DNA of 64,000 nucleotides from Temnothorax longispinosus (Eukaryota > Arthropoda > Insecta > Hymenoptera > Formicidae), in the NCBI RefSeq assembly GCF_030848805.1, contig NC_092366.1:4154001-4218000 (forward strand), written 5' to 3'. A model generated the notes under the pieces. That model was given only the letters and a program-made list of their open reading frames with translations, was not told where the DNA came from and searched no databases. Each line of letters begins with the position of its first letter. Positions within the stretch are counted from its first letter, which is position 1. Shown here piece after piece: positions 21,561-33,955 of this stretch. The position numbers and the translations under genes are program-made.

Positions 21561-24500
21561 TCTCTTGGCCTTTCCGCGGTCGTGCGAAAGGCTTTGTTTA
21601 GGCGCCCACGTCCCACGTCGGTGCTTTCGGGCACCTGTTTGTTGTCGCGTGCTCGTTCAGACAACTTCAAACAACGCCGATCATCGCCAGCAGTAGATCG
21701 TTGCGTCGGACTGCGCAATTTCTCGGTGGAAAATACGCGTCGAAGTCGTCCCTGACACGGGGAAAATGTCCGCACGTGCGAAAGCGAAATTATATGCACG
21801 CGGCGGATCATCGACCGTTCGACGAAATGGAGGAAAATAATTTCTTTTTCTTTTTTTCGTCAAACACGCGGTGATGATTTGCGATCGACAAATACGCCGC
21901 GTGTGTTTGCGCTAAATTCTCGATAAAAGAGAGAACACGTAATATTTCAGAGATCTCCTCTTTTTCCAGAAAGAAAGAAATAATTTCATTTCGCTGAAAA
22001 AAATAACGTTTTACGAGACACCACCGGACAGCGCGTTTATTGGATTTCTTTTAATTTTTATACGGAAACCATATATCGTTCGCGGTAAATATTTGCGGAG
22101 ACAACTTTCCTGGTGGATTCGAGAGATCCCGAAAAACATCCACCGTCTCTTTTTTATTTCTAACTTTTTTATTTCACCGACGCGACGACGGCAGGGGAAA
22201 AACCGTTTCTCCGCGCGCTAAGCAGTGCCGGTTGTTTCGTATAGTGTCGAATAATTAACTCGAATAAAGTGGAATCTCTCGCTAGCCATTTCTTTTCCCC
22301 GCATGCATCATTCAAGACCGTCCATCAAGTGGGCTTGTCTTCGGAATATTCGATCGGTAGCTATAAATAACCACGTGTATCTCCCGTGATTGATTCGATT
22401 TACCATCCCCGTGCCACGACTATACGGCTTTGATTCGACATGTACATGTCGTTTTCCGTGAAACACAGCGTTCCACGAGAGGATCCTATATCCGCTTCAT
22501 AGAAATCAATTGACCGACACTCGGATCCTCGTAAACCGTATTCGCAGTACGATATGAACAATTCTTGGAATACTGCGCGGAAGAGTCCGCAAACATATCC
22601 GATTAATTTGAAATCGAATCTCTCTTCACAAAAGTCCATTTATCTCTATACCTATACAATTATACATTCATTTAAATTATCGTAAAATTGATAGTGTTAA
22701 CAGAATTAATGGCGCGTTACCCATAATTTTCAACAAACATATTCTCTGAAGTTCTCGCCAGAAAATTGATTTCATATAAACTGAGCCGTGTATTTTAACA
22801 ACGCGAACAACGATTATTGTAATCACAATTTGATTAAAATAACGCCGATGGTATGCGTGTATAAAATTCGTTTGTAAAACAAATTCTTGCTTTATCCCTT
22901 TATCTCGCTCGCGGATTTATTCTCTCAGAGAGGATCTATCGTTAAAGTTCATGGAAATGGAGCTATTCCCGAGAAAACGCGCCGCGATCCAGTGGATATA
23001 TTTTCCCGTATGTACCGAGCATCGAGAATCGCGCTTCCGTCCAAATCTGCACGGTAGTTTCAGAGTGTCTACGACGGTATACTCGGGGAGCGACTTGTCG
23101 CGAAACAATGCCGCCGTAAATAAACTGATAGCCGGGGGGCAAACGTAATTATCGGTTCTCCGGTAATATATACACACGCGCCCGCGTTTCGAATATCGTT
23201 GATAATACGTGTATCGATGCCGCGATACCACTTCGCTCTTCCTCCTCAGGAAGGGCAGGGTTTAAACGTTTACGTCAACGCCGGGTAAACGTTTCACGTC
23301 GACGTCATTGCAGCGACGACTTCGCTCTGCTCGTTAGGCGCGGATCTCGTGGAGAGTCAGAGACAAAGAGAGAAAAACGGAGAGAGAGAGAGACTCGTCC
23401 GCAAAATTATTTTACCTCCATCCTCCGTCGCGACACACGTGTGCTAATAACGCGCGTATCCAAATACGGACATGCACGTGCGCCGCGAGAGAGACGGCAT
23501 GCAACGACGACGGACACGTGGCGTTTTCTCTTCGCGACACACGGCGTAATTAAGTACGACGGAGCGTTTACTGCAGTCGTGAGTTTCGCGGACGAATCTG
23601 TGGGGACCCGTCATTTCTAAAATTAGTCGCCGGCATATTTATCTGCCTCCCATTATCGCGACGAGGCCTCGAAGGACACGAACGCCCGCGAAGCGACTAA
23701 CAATCAACATTTTCCGATATCCGTAAATTTAGCACGGCCGTTTAACGGGAAACGTCGCCGGTGCGCCGACGGATCGGCTTTTCCGCGAGAGTGAAACGGA
23801 TATGTCGATACTCGGCTCTGGCAGGGTTAATCAGGGTGACGGGGGGCGACACGGGGGCAAACGGTACGACGGCAGCGGCACCGCTTCTCCGATGATCGTC
23901 GTTGTAAACCTGTTTAAAGGTGGAAATTGCCTCTCTCGCAAAAATCTCGCGAAGATACTGAAAAGCAACAGATATTTATATGTATATATATTGTTGAAAA
24001 GCGTATCGCGTTATATTTATTCTGGTCTCGCAAGTATTCTTTTATTAAGCATAAAATATACTTAATAATATTCCTAAGGTTGTTTACTGGGAATTTACGA
24101 CTCGGCGCGTAATAAAGTCATCGTAAAATGTATATTTCAGTAATTTACGGCCAAGTTTATCAAGCCGTTATACATTTAACCTTGGAAAAAGCTGAAATAA
24201 TGAGAAATGAAAGAAATAATGTTAGTCCAATATTAATAAGATATCAGAAAATAGCGAAACGTAACAATAATTATGAAAGATTCACGTAATTGCTTACAGT
24301 TCGGAAAAAGTACGGAGGAACATTGATTGTCGCAAGATAATCTGTCTTCTTTCTTTAAATCGCGATTTGGAAATCGAATTGTCGATCGATTATCACTAAT
24401 CAACGAACTACGCGGAAGAAAGTTTCTCTTTAATCGTGATTTTTTCAGAAAACTGCAAGCTCCAGCGACCTTGTTCGATTGTCTCTTTTCTCTCTTTCTC

Positions 24501-24624
24501 ACACGTAATAGAACTCGTGTACACGTGCACAAATTCCCGAGCAATCTTTCGAACGACTTCGATATATATTCCGCCAGTCGCGCGATATAATTACTTTAAC
24601 GTCCCAGTGAAACAGATCGAACGT

Positions 24625-25045
24625 CAGGTTAATTAGCAAAGTTCACCTGGCCGCGGCGCGGCGCGGTGCGAAGTTTCTTCGCTCCGTTTCCTCGCGCTCG
24701 AAACTTTTCCACGGGAAAAATCGATCGTAGACGGGGAGAGAGACGTCGCGCGAGAGAACCGAGACCATTCGTAATGTTTACGGCGCGGCGCAATACACTC
24801 CGCAGGCCAGAACCCAGAACCCCTCCGTCGCTCGACCCGGGGCTCGCTTTCTTTTTCGCGTTCCCCAAGATGCAGCTGTCGCACACCACCCGACAGCTGT
24901 GCGTGCGACCGGCAGCACGCGTTACCCCTCCTCTCGTTAAATTGAGCATCTTCTCGCTCGGGAGTCGGGATAACCACCACCTGGCCCCCGGACTAATGTA
25001 CGGGAGCACTCGCACGGGACAGGGGCACTCGAGATAGCCCCTGCG
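24625..25045. promoter_or_regulatory. CpG-rich island with paired inverted E-boxes
   Basis: A CpG-dense block in AT-rich surroundings. It includes cagctgtcg at about 24873 and its mirror cgacagctg at about 24891, i.e. two CAGCTG E-boxes in inverted orientation with a 9-bp gap. It may be an alternative promoter or enhancer, possibly for the TNFAIP8-like gene. No coding exon supported. Confidence 0.35.
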
Positions 25046-26269
25046 CGTCTAGCACGTGGTCGTGGCGCGAGTTCCACGGGTTCGCTGAACAAGTTAGAAG
25101 ACAAATTATGCCGCAAAAGCCCGTTGGTCTGTTAAAGGCTTCGTGAGATCGTTGCGAGACTCGCTGAGACTCCATCCAGAAATAGTTAGGATAATACGAG
25201 CTGATTTGCTGTCGCGGAAGCAGATCCGCTGGTTTTATAGAGTTATCTTGATCGATCATCTTGATCATCGAGCAACTGATCGGCAACGAGTTTCTCTTGG
25301 ACGTTTTGAATTAAGCATAGTGAAATTGATGGAGTTTCATGAAAATGAACTTTATAAACCGCTTTCTTAAATTACACATGGATTAATTACACGTGTTATT
25401 TTTTGCTACACAATGTAATTCCCCGCAGGCGCGAAACAACCCATATAAGTACGCGATGCTAACTGATGCGTGGATTTTTTAGAGAGGAAACAGGATGTGA
25501 AAATTATAGCAATTAGTTGAAGCATTATAAACGGAGCGCGCGCGGTTCTGAAAAAAAAACCTTAAAATATACGGCCAAATATGATTATCGCGTGTACGAA
25601 AAATAGGGACTTGATTTTAAGTATTGAACGCTACATTATAATATCGGAATAAAGATCATCTTCCGTTTCCGTTTCTCTAAAAATTGGTTTTCCGCTAATT
25701 CTTGTCGCCGAACGAAACGGAGCTTGACTAAAGTGCAACGAATGAAAAGCAGCAGCGATGTGCCAACTTCGATCGCGATAGCCTCGTTAATTTACCGTTG
25801 CGTCGGTCAAGTGTGTAGCTAATATAGATAATATTGTTGCACGCTTACGTTCCTTGTCGTAAGAAACTTCTCTCGAGGGATCGCTATAAATAAATCCCTT
25901 TATTCGCGAGTACGCACCGCGAAGGAGGTGTACGCGCCACGTGGTCGCACGTGCGAGAACACGGAAAAGATACGGAAGAAGGGAGAGAACCTCCGTGCCG
26001 AGGAGGGCGAGATACGGATGTCGGCCGATCGTTACGCCCGAAAAAGACAGATGCGATACATTATTTCCTTCCGCGAGCCGTGGCGAGCTTCCTCCTTCGA
26101 CCGCACGAAAGTTACGAACGACCTCACAGGAAATTACGCCTACGAAGGATACGTGCGTGTCGCTAAAATGCGCGCGAATTTATTTCGTCTCCTTCACGCA
26201 TCGAGGGTACAACATATGTATATGTCCAAAGAAAATATAAAACGACGAAAGTCTGAAATTTTTAGCTCT

Positions 26270-26428
26270 TAGGGTCACCTCGACCAAGCTCCGATTAACT
26301 TAATCGTTGATTAGTCCATTGGAAATGACCGATCGCATTTGCTCATTAAGCAGATTGACAAATTGGTCATTTCTAATGGACTAATCATCAACGATTAAGT
26401 TAATCGGAGTTTGGTCGAAGTGGCCCTT
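26270..26428. repeat. Palindromic MITE-like element, ~159 bp
   Basis: The left arm tagggtcacctcgaccaagc and on is mirrored by a right arm ending gtttggtcgaagtggccctt. The ~65-bp arms differ by only a few bases; the loop is ~30 bp. No ORF. Confidence 0.85.
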
Positions 26429-28620
26429 AAAGGATGTACGAGCTTTGTTTTTCTTGAAGATTTTTAATTAAGCTCTCTAAATTAAGTGCAGACATCCGGA
26501 GACAGAAAGCGGAGTAGAGTAGGAAGAAACTATGTTCAAAGCGGTTTCGAATTAATTTTGCTTTAGTGAAAATGTTATACGAGTTCTCTATATACAGTTG
26601 CGTTCTAACGTTCCAATCCCTTTAACTCTAATATGCGCGAGCGTTTCATAATTTTCAAAAGAACCTGTTTAATTATTTTTCAAGCTTAAAATGTTTCATT
26701 AAATCTTTGCCGTAAGCGGTTGCGCATCCCGGATTAATTTGCACGTATATTCATTAAAATGCGGTAAAATATGCACGATCAAACAAAAATAGCTTAGCGT
26801 TTAAATATTAAAAGCCTCATTAATTAGCCTTTTGATTAAATTTTCATTAACATAATGTTGCGTTATACGAGGTATGGAATGGCGTTATTAGTATACGCTA
26901 CACCTTAGGACACCGTATATATTTCTATTAACTTCTCTTTCTCTGTTCCTCTCGTACGAAGGTGGACCGCGCCGGCCAAGGCTACCGATGATACGAATTC
27001 CACGCGTGTTTGAATAATAAAAAAAAAAGCACGAACTCCATAAGGGAGAATGCAGATATATAACGTTACCTTGTCGTGGTAGGTTGCAATAATAAAAAAA
27101 AAAAAAAAAAAAATTAACATGGCATCGCGGTTATGGAAATTACGTCGATCGGCGGAACAGATATAAGTCCAGGTATATCCGCATTATCTTGCAAATACAC
27201 AGGAATTTCTTGCGTTTTATTTTTAGTATTCTATAAAGATTTCAGACCGCAATTGTCCCGCAGTTCGAGGCTAAAATGTTACGCTAAACGTTAACAGTGC
27301 GCAAACAGTTGGAACGAGAAGCTTTAGAACGAATAGCGAATTCAATTCAACAACTTTAACTATAACAATAAGCTGGGCAAAGTTATATTAACACACATTG
27401 AAATTAATAAATAATAGATACATTAATTAACTTTTTGAGTAAAACAGTAGTATAAATCCAATGTGGGAACGAAATATTCTAGCGTGTACCAGTTTCCGTG
27501 CGTGATTATTCTGAAAAATTAATTTAAATATTTTCGCAAGCTTGTTTGTTCCTGCAGAGAACAAAGAATATTATTTATACCTCTGTCCTGGCCAATTCTA
27601 TAACGTTATTCGACGCGTTTTTTTCTTTCCGATGCCGATGTCAACCGCACGATTTGATTGATGATGTATCAGCGACGTAAAAAGACGAGTACGTTTAAAC
27701 ATACAGCGGGATCATGTATGACGAATAAAAAACCGTAAAGACGTTCGCAAAACTACAGGATAAACATTCACGAACTTGTCATGTGAATGTACTCGCGATA
27801 ATCACGCCTGTTGAAGATTATTCGCGACGAATCGCGACAATCTTCTTTCTTCGGCGGCTCTCTCTGTGTTCTTAACCCGTTTATCCCGCGGAAAGAAAGC
27901 AGAAACGCGAGAGAGAGACACACTCGGAAGGCGTAAAATTTGCGTCCGCATCGGGCCGTGCCGATTCGCCACACGTGCGTGTCTCGCGGAGTCTACGTGC
28001 CGCGGTTTAATACGGCCGTTTAGCACGGTCGCGAGGGAAAACGTAGCCGTCGACACGCGTGCGGCGTTCGCGTACGCGCACATGTAGCCGCGTGGTATTA
28101 TGAAAAACCGGTGCATCGCGTTCCTCCGCGCCGTAATTGGAAGCGGGCGCGGGCAATGCGCTAACAACAACCTCATTCATCGTGGCGATCACTCGTTAGC
28201 TTCTTCTATTTACGGCGCGCACCCGTGCGCACTCGAGGAGCCGCGCTCGCTCGCCCCGAACGTGTATATACGTCGCGTTTTAGATTTAACGTGTCGCGAA
28301 AATCCCGTTAATTGCACAAGTTTTTCTCTTATTAACTGCGAGGTCGTACGCGAGAATATTGAGTTATACGAGTTACGAGTGTAGCGATAGCTTGGGAGTA
28401 ATATTAGGTTCTCTTTCGTAAATTAAGTACGAAAATACGATTTAATATCGTTGTACATTTAAATTATGTAAAATGTACTTTACTTTTTCAGAATTTTCAT
28501 TTAATTAACAAGATATTCGATATTGGAGATTTAATTGGGATGAATAATGGCGCAGCAAAAAATCGTTCTCGAAAAATATATTCGAATTGAATTAAAGTAT
28601 TATACATTTAAATCTGTTAT

Positions 28621-28818
28621 ACACTGAGAAAAAAATATTTATTAGGTGGCTTTTAATAGCATTATTTACTTACTTTTTACACATATTTATTTAGAATTAG
28701 ATATTTTTATTTAATTAAAATAAAAATATATAATTCTAAAAAAATATGTGTAAAAAGTAAGTAAATAATGCTATTAGGAGCCACCTAATAAATATTTTTT
28801 GGGATTTTTTCTCAATGT
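28621..28818. repeat. Palindromic MITE-like element, ~198 bp
   Basis: Ends acactgagaaaaaa and ttttttctcaatgt. The arms share atatttattaggtggc and a 25-bp segment around gcattatttacttactttt, and the centre is AT-rich. No coding potential. Confidence 0.8.
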
Positions 28819-29815
28819 ATCTATAAATTACAAGTCTTCATTCTTTTACTTTCAGATTCAATTAATAAGTCAACGTATGTATTAAATTATTATCAATGTT
28901 GTTTTAAAATAATAAACCGAGTTCTAACAGCAACAATTCATATGAGTTCTGTGCACCAACAATTCATTAAACAAATTTCGAAAGATATGCAATGTGTCTC
29001 TCTACGTACGCTTTGTTTCAAATTATTTATCTTTGTATAGATATAAACAATCCCGAAACATTTTGCGCATTCCACGTTCTCAATATTTCGCCGATAACAC
29101 GTGCACGTGTCCGCACTAATGAAATTCATGCACCGTGAACAGATTTCATGCTGTAACGACCATCGATTTTGTTCGCGAGACCACCGCGCCGCCGGAGCTC
29201 CTTTTTTTCAGGCGTTTATCTTGAATATAAATTATTGTGCTATATTGGCGCACACCACGGTTTTATATATCGATAGTTTTGGAAAAAAAAAAACAAATAT
29301 TGATTCACACTCGCAACCGAGATCCTCGACGGTATCAATATTGTTCAACATTTTCGTTTATAAACTGTTATTATAAAAATAAAAACAATTATTTGTCATA
29401 ATAATAAGTTTTTTCTTTCAATACGAAACCGGCACGGCGTCTTCGTTACTCAACTGAACAAAAGTATCGTTGATTTTGACTATCTAAATGCGATACAACG
29501 CTAAAACTAGATTGCAATTCAAAACTGCTGATTGCACTTTAAGTAAAACGTTTTGCGACTTGACGATTCGCGTATAACATAAAACACAGAAGAAAAAAAG
29601 AATAAAACCAAGTGACGCGGCTGCAGCCAGGCCTAAGAATCGATTTCCTCGGTCTCGGTCAGCGCTAACTATAGTCAACTAACAAGTGTTCTCTCTTTTT
29701 TCATTATTATCAAGATTCTCAAATATAACGCTTTGTACAAAGAGAAAGAGAAAGAGAGAAAGAGGGAACGCGTGTAAGACACACCCTCATCTAACGAACA
29801 CTTTTAACATTACAC

Positions 29816-30068
29816 AATTAATTAGAGAAGATATATATATTTCGGTCGGGCTGGATCTTGATAGCCTTAATAATATTTCTGCTTGAAGTTTGTATACTTT
29901 TTCCACCTCAGTAAACTGCGCGCAGATTATTTGTCGGTCTTAAAATTTATATAGAAATATTATTGTTAAGCTATTCGAGATCCAACCCGGCCGAAAATTG
30001 CATCTTCTCTAATTAATTAGGCCATCAAAGTCCAAACCGACCGAAAATAGCACCTTCTCTAATTAATT
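29816..30068. repeat. Foldback element with an extra copy of its right end
   Basis: The left end caattaattagagaag followed by a cggtcgggctggatc segment is mirrored at 29960-30020. Immediately after, a diverged second copy of the right end follows (ccgaccgaaaatagc...cttctctaattaattg, to 30068). The element thus has one left arm and two right arms. Confidence 0.75.
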
Positions 30069-32599
30069 GTAAGATTTCACATCGGTTCTGTTTCACTTAT
30101 TACTTTCGCAGCATATTGTCGATTAATGATTTCAATTATTCGACTCTTTATGTCTTCTATTCGAGTTCCAGCTGCGGAAAAATGATGAACAATCGGAGTC
30201 GAACTTGCTTAATCGATATTAGCGAAGTGTTAGCGAACGAAAGGCAGGTAGTTTTAGCCGTTGCACCCAACCGCGCGCTCCAATTAATGGCGCAACATTA
30301 AATCGCGACGAACAAGCGGCGCAATTAAGGCGGTTTCTCGCCGCCGTTGCGAAACGCATACGTTTCTCTTCCGCAGCGCCGGATTACCCGCCGCGCCCCG
30401 CCGGCTTTCTGCAATCTAATCTTCCGTTCGTTGTCATACGTTGGTTACGTTTCCACGATAACGTAAACGGCACTAGGCGAATTTGCGGTAATCAGCAAAG
30501 AAGAGAGAACTCGCCCGCCAAGAAAACCGCCGGACACCATCCACTTCGTTCTACTCCCTTTAGAGAATAGATCGGAATGGACTCTCAAAGATCGAGTCCC
30601 TTTCAGTCCACTTTCGAATATACATAAATGCCGCTATATAAAATTTATCGCGTTAACGTTCGCGCTAACGTTTCTCGCTAATATGCCGATTTGTAATTCG
30701 ACATCGGTTGATTCGTAGCTCAACAAATTGATCGAATCACCTGCGTGTTTTCGCGATGTCGAAAGTTCTTCCATATCGGACTGAATTCCTCGAGTGTATA
30801 GAAAACGGCTAATGACATAGCATTTATGCATATATCCACCCGATGATCTGCAGTCAGATTATTTCCCAATAACGCTTTGACCTGCAAATTGCATGCCGAT
30901 TGCATTTCTGATCGACGCGCGGTTCTCTCTACAAGCGTAGAGTCGCTCTCCACATATATATACGGATAATCGTGATTCCGTAACTTTTATCGCTACACAT
31001 TATCACGTTCCACTAGATAATTTACCGTGACATCTCCCAGCGGTGATTCACGAAGCTATTAATCGTCATTTATCGTCGGGTCCTCGCGAGAACGATAGCT
31101 TTTACGTATTATTTAGCTCCCAAAGAGTGCGCAGGTAACGAAGAATATCGCGTATATAAAATTTGCCGGTGATCTATTTAATATGATAATGCACTCTCGG
31201 GTATTAAGGCCGAGCGAGGTAATTAAAATCGTTAAGTAAATAGAGCGACGTGTAATGTTCGTCCGACGGTAAATTTAACAATTATTGCAAAATCGTAAAA
31301 AAAATGTGACAAATATTTTTTAATACTCATCATATATAAAGGCGCTACAATTATTGTCGTTGAAAGCTCACGACAATTGGGGAAAACCCGTCCAACAACA
31401 AAATTTTATATCAGTAGCAATCCTATGTACTATATCGCGACGCTACCCAGAAGTCAATAATTCCATTTCAATTTGCGACATAGCACTGAAATGATACTAA
31501 AGTTGACTCGAAGAATAAATGAGATTCGAAGTCGCTGGCGAAATGGCGACGCGGAAAAACCGTCGGGAGGAAAACGAACGCCTTTAATGTCTCTCCGACT
31601 ACGACTGGCTGTCGAAACGTCGGAAACCACAGAAATCGAAATGCGATAAATTCCTGCTACTCGGTATAAAAGCGCAATGTCAACATGTGTTTAATTTTTC
31701 GCGGCGGAAACAGAATAAATTGCAAAGATTTTATACATCCAATTCGGAATGTATATTTTCTGTCGTAATATTATCGTTGCTCGACTGTATGCGTTATCAC
31801 ACGTGTATCGTTGTATTGAATACTGAAAAGAGAAGTAAAATTGAAAAACAGAAATCGGCTCGACGCCGGGCCTTTCGCGCGGCAAACCAACGATGGGATT
31901 TTGCCAGCCGCTCTCACGCAATCTCAGCCGCGTTTCTTTCATAATTCACCAGAAAAGAGCTCTCGACTCGGGTCGTTTCCCTAAAGCGCCAAAGAGATAA
32001 TCCGCGCAGATGAAATTCGCCTCGGCGAACGAGGGAAGGGGGGGGGACTTTAATCGAGATGGTATTAAGGAGGAGAGGAGACGGACGTTGATCTCGATGA
32101 TGGAGCTAAAAATTTCGCCGTATAATATATCTCGAGGCCACGGTAATAGGGTCTTCTCCGCCGGGCGAGTTTTCTATTCTCTCTTCTCAGCCTTTTTATC
32201 TTCAATTCCATCTCCCGAGACTTTTCCCAGGCAATTTCTCGCGTGTTATATTTATGAATAGACGTGTTACATCCCGCCGAGAGCGCAGCCGAGCGTGTCT
32301 CGCCGCCGAGAAATTCGCGTTGACGAATCAGACCCGGAAGTGGCGGCGCGTGACAAATGAGTCACTCTAATCATCATCGCGCTACCTAATCCCTCGGTGG
32401 CGAAGGATCGATTTCGTAAATTTCGGAGTGCGCATTGCGACACGATTCATACGAAATAAATTCGTACACGCCGCATTCTTTTTTTTTTTATTAATAAAAA
32501 TAAGACATTTTGCGAAGACCGCGAATAAATTTGGTTTTTATTTTAATTTCAGTTTGAAATTAAATAACGCCAGTTGGATAAAGAGTGAATCGCTATTAT

Positions 32600-33160
32600 C
32601 CCGCGCAGTCAGTCGAGAGAGAAAGAGAGAGTGATCGACGGGCTGGGAAAAAAAGACCGCCGAGGCGCCCGCGATCTCGCACGCAACGGCGCGCGACGGT
32701 CCGGTCAATTTGAATCAGTCGTCGCGCGAGTACTAACCTCTGCCGATGCTGGGGGCCGCGGGAGCGCGACCCGACTCGCGAAGGGGATGAAATTTCTCCA
32801 CGGGCGCGAGACGCCGCGCGCGCCGTCGGGCTCCGGCGTCGTCCTCGGGACCGGAGGCGCTTCCGTATTTCACTGATTCGCGCGGCAACGCGCGCGCGAA
32901 GGGAGAGAGAGAGAAAGATAGATTTCGCACGGTCGACACGGTTCGCGAGACGCGGGAATACTGCGTCGAGTCGCGGCACTCGCGGCGACGATGGTGAGCA
33001 CATCCGTCCCGCTGCACGGCCGAACGACGTCTGCCCGGTGCCCGGTCTGCCGCCAGTGCCGTGTGATGTGCGCGAGCCCAATCCGGTTGTTGCCATAGCA
33101 CCGACCCACGTGATTGGCGGAGGCGCGCCGAGGGCGGCGCTTAGCGCGAGGTGCACTTAC
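32600..33160. promoter_or_regulatory. CpG-rich island, probable promoter
   Basis: Very CpG-dense, with GA runs at about 32619 and 32905 and candidate donors on both strands (plus gacgatg|gtgagc near 32997; minus gcagag|gttagt near 32740). Long Arg-rich ORFs occur in overlapping frames on both strands and look like composition artefacts. It may serve the TNFAIP8-like gene or the unknown gene starting at 33406. Confidence 0.35.
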
Positions 33161-33179
33161 TTGCACTTCCGAGAGCGCA
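33161..33179 (-). other. Candidate 19-nt microexon
   Basis: On the minus strand an acceptor (gtttctcgcag) is followed after only 19 bases by a consensus donor GTAAGT. It lies about 190 bp downstream of the candidate first exon at 33365-33406, whose phase (0) is compatible. Purely a splice-site observation. Confidence 0.2.
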
Positions 33180-33364
33180 CTGCGAGAAACGAAATTATTC
33201 CTCGATGTCATAAATAACAAAAATGACGTTTACTGAAAATAAAAGCTCCTTTTCCTACGGTTTATTAAATTGGAATCTTTGTAAAATGTCATGCCTTTGT
33301 TCATGTGATATCTGTATTTTCGTCGCCTCGTCGGCGTCGGCCTCGTTATTTGCACTCTTCTTAC

Positions 33365-33406
33365 ACTTTTTTTAGTTAAATCGAATGACATGGGATCACT
33401 AAACAT
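33365..33406 (-). CDS. Candidate first coding exon of an unrecognised gene
   Basis: On the minus strand a consensus Kozak context (GCCGCCATG) opens MFSDPMSFDLTKKS, followed directly by a consensus donor GTAAGA, giving 14 codons in phase 0. The complementary strand at the same spot has an AAACATGGCGGC element like a YY1/Pho site, common near start sites. I do not recognise the peptide and cannot place the next exon. It might be an upstream first exon of the TNFAIP8-like gene, which lies downstream on the same strand, or of a separate gene. Confidence 0.35.
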
Positions 33407-33955
33407 GGCGGCCACTCAAGCGCACGTCATACAAGTTTGAGTGTTTGAACAGATATACGGCTTTGCTGTTCGTGCGTATCTCGAGATAATCGAATAATTG
33501 TAAGATTATTCGCGTATCAGATATATCACATAGGAGCATTGATATGTTTGCTAATAAATATACACTTCAAATAATGAAAAATGAGAAATATTATAAATCA
33601 ACAATATAAAAAAATATATAGAGCAATTAATTTGGGATCGCAAATTTTAACAAATATACTTTTTCTCTTTTGAGAATTTCTTGCATTTATTTTACATTTA
33701 TATTCGCACATTCTGCGATATAAATCCTGCACTTCTAAAAATATATAATCTTTGTTCCTTCAACTTATTCCCTTTTTCTTCACATTTTTCACACACAAGT
33801 TGTGATTATTAAAAATAATTACTTTACAGATATGTGAATAACAGGAATGTATTTGTACATTCAATGTATTATGCCCTTGTAAATTATATTATGTCGCTGT
33901 ACATATCTAAATGCATCGTCGAGCATGTTTCTGCTGTCATTCTAGCCCCGTCAGT
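33407..33955. other. Spacer between the candidate first exon and transaldolase
   Basis: AT-rich, no coding signature. A TTTATT (AATAAA on the minus strand) near 33686 is a plausible transaldolase polyadenylation signal, about 270 bp after its stop. Confidence 0.4.

Larger units (their letters stand above)
19138..33160. other. Gene-poor 14-kb stretch, probable 5' introns of the TNFAIP8-like gene plus intergenic DNA
   Basis: No conserved coding exon was recognised on either strand. It contains a 210-bp tandem duplication, CA/CG and CT microsatellites, foldback elements at 26270-26428, 28621-28818 and 29816-30068, an A-run at about 27095-27112, and CpG-rich islands at about 23.2-23.8, 24.6-25.05, 27.8-28.3 and 32.6-33.2 kb. 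The islands may be alternative promoters, since members of this gene family often have several first exons. ORFs inside the islands are Arg/Ser/Pro-rich and occur in overlapping frames, so I did not call them. Confidence 0.4.

Noticed and set aside
32596..33156. 186-codon Arg/Ser-rich minus ORF and overlapping plus ORFs
   Set aside because: They are in a CpG island with several frames open at once, low-complexity RERER and SLSLS stretches from GA repeats, and no family match.
33401..33436. Small plus-strand ORF MAATQAHVIQV at the ATGGCGG element
   Set aside because: Only 11 codons; the motif is better explained as a YY1-like promoter element.
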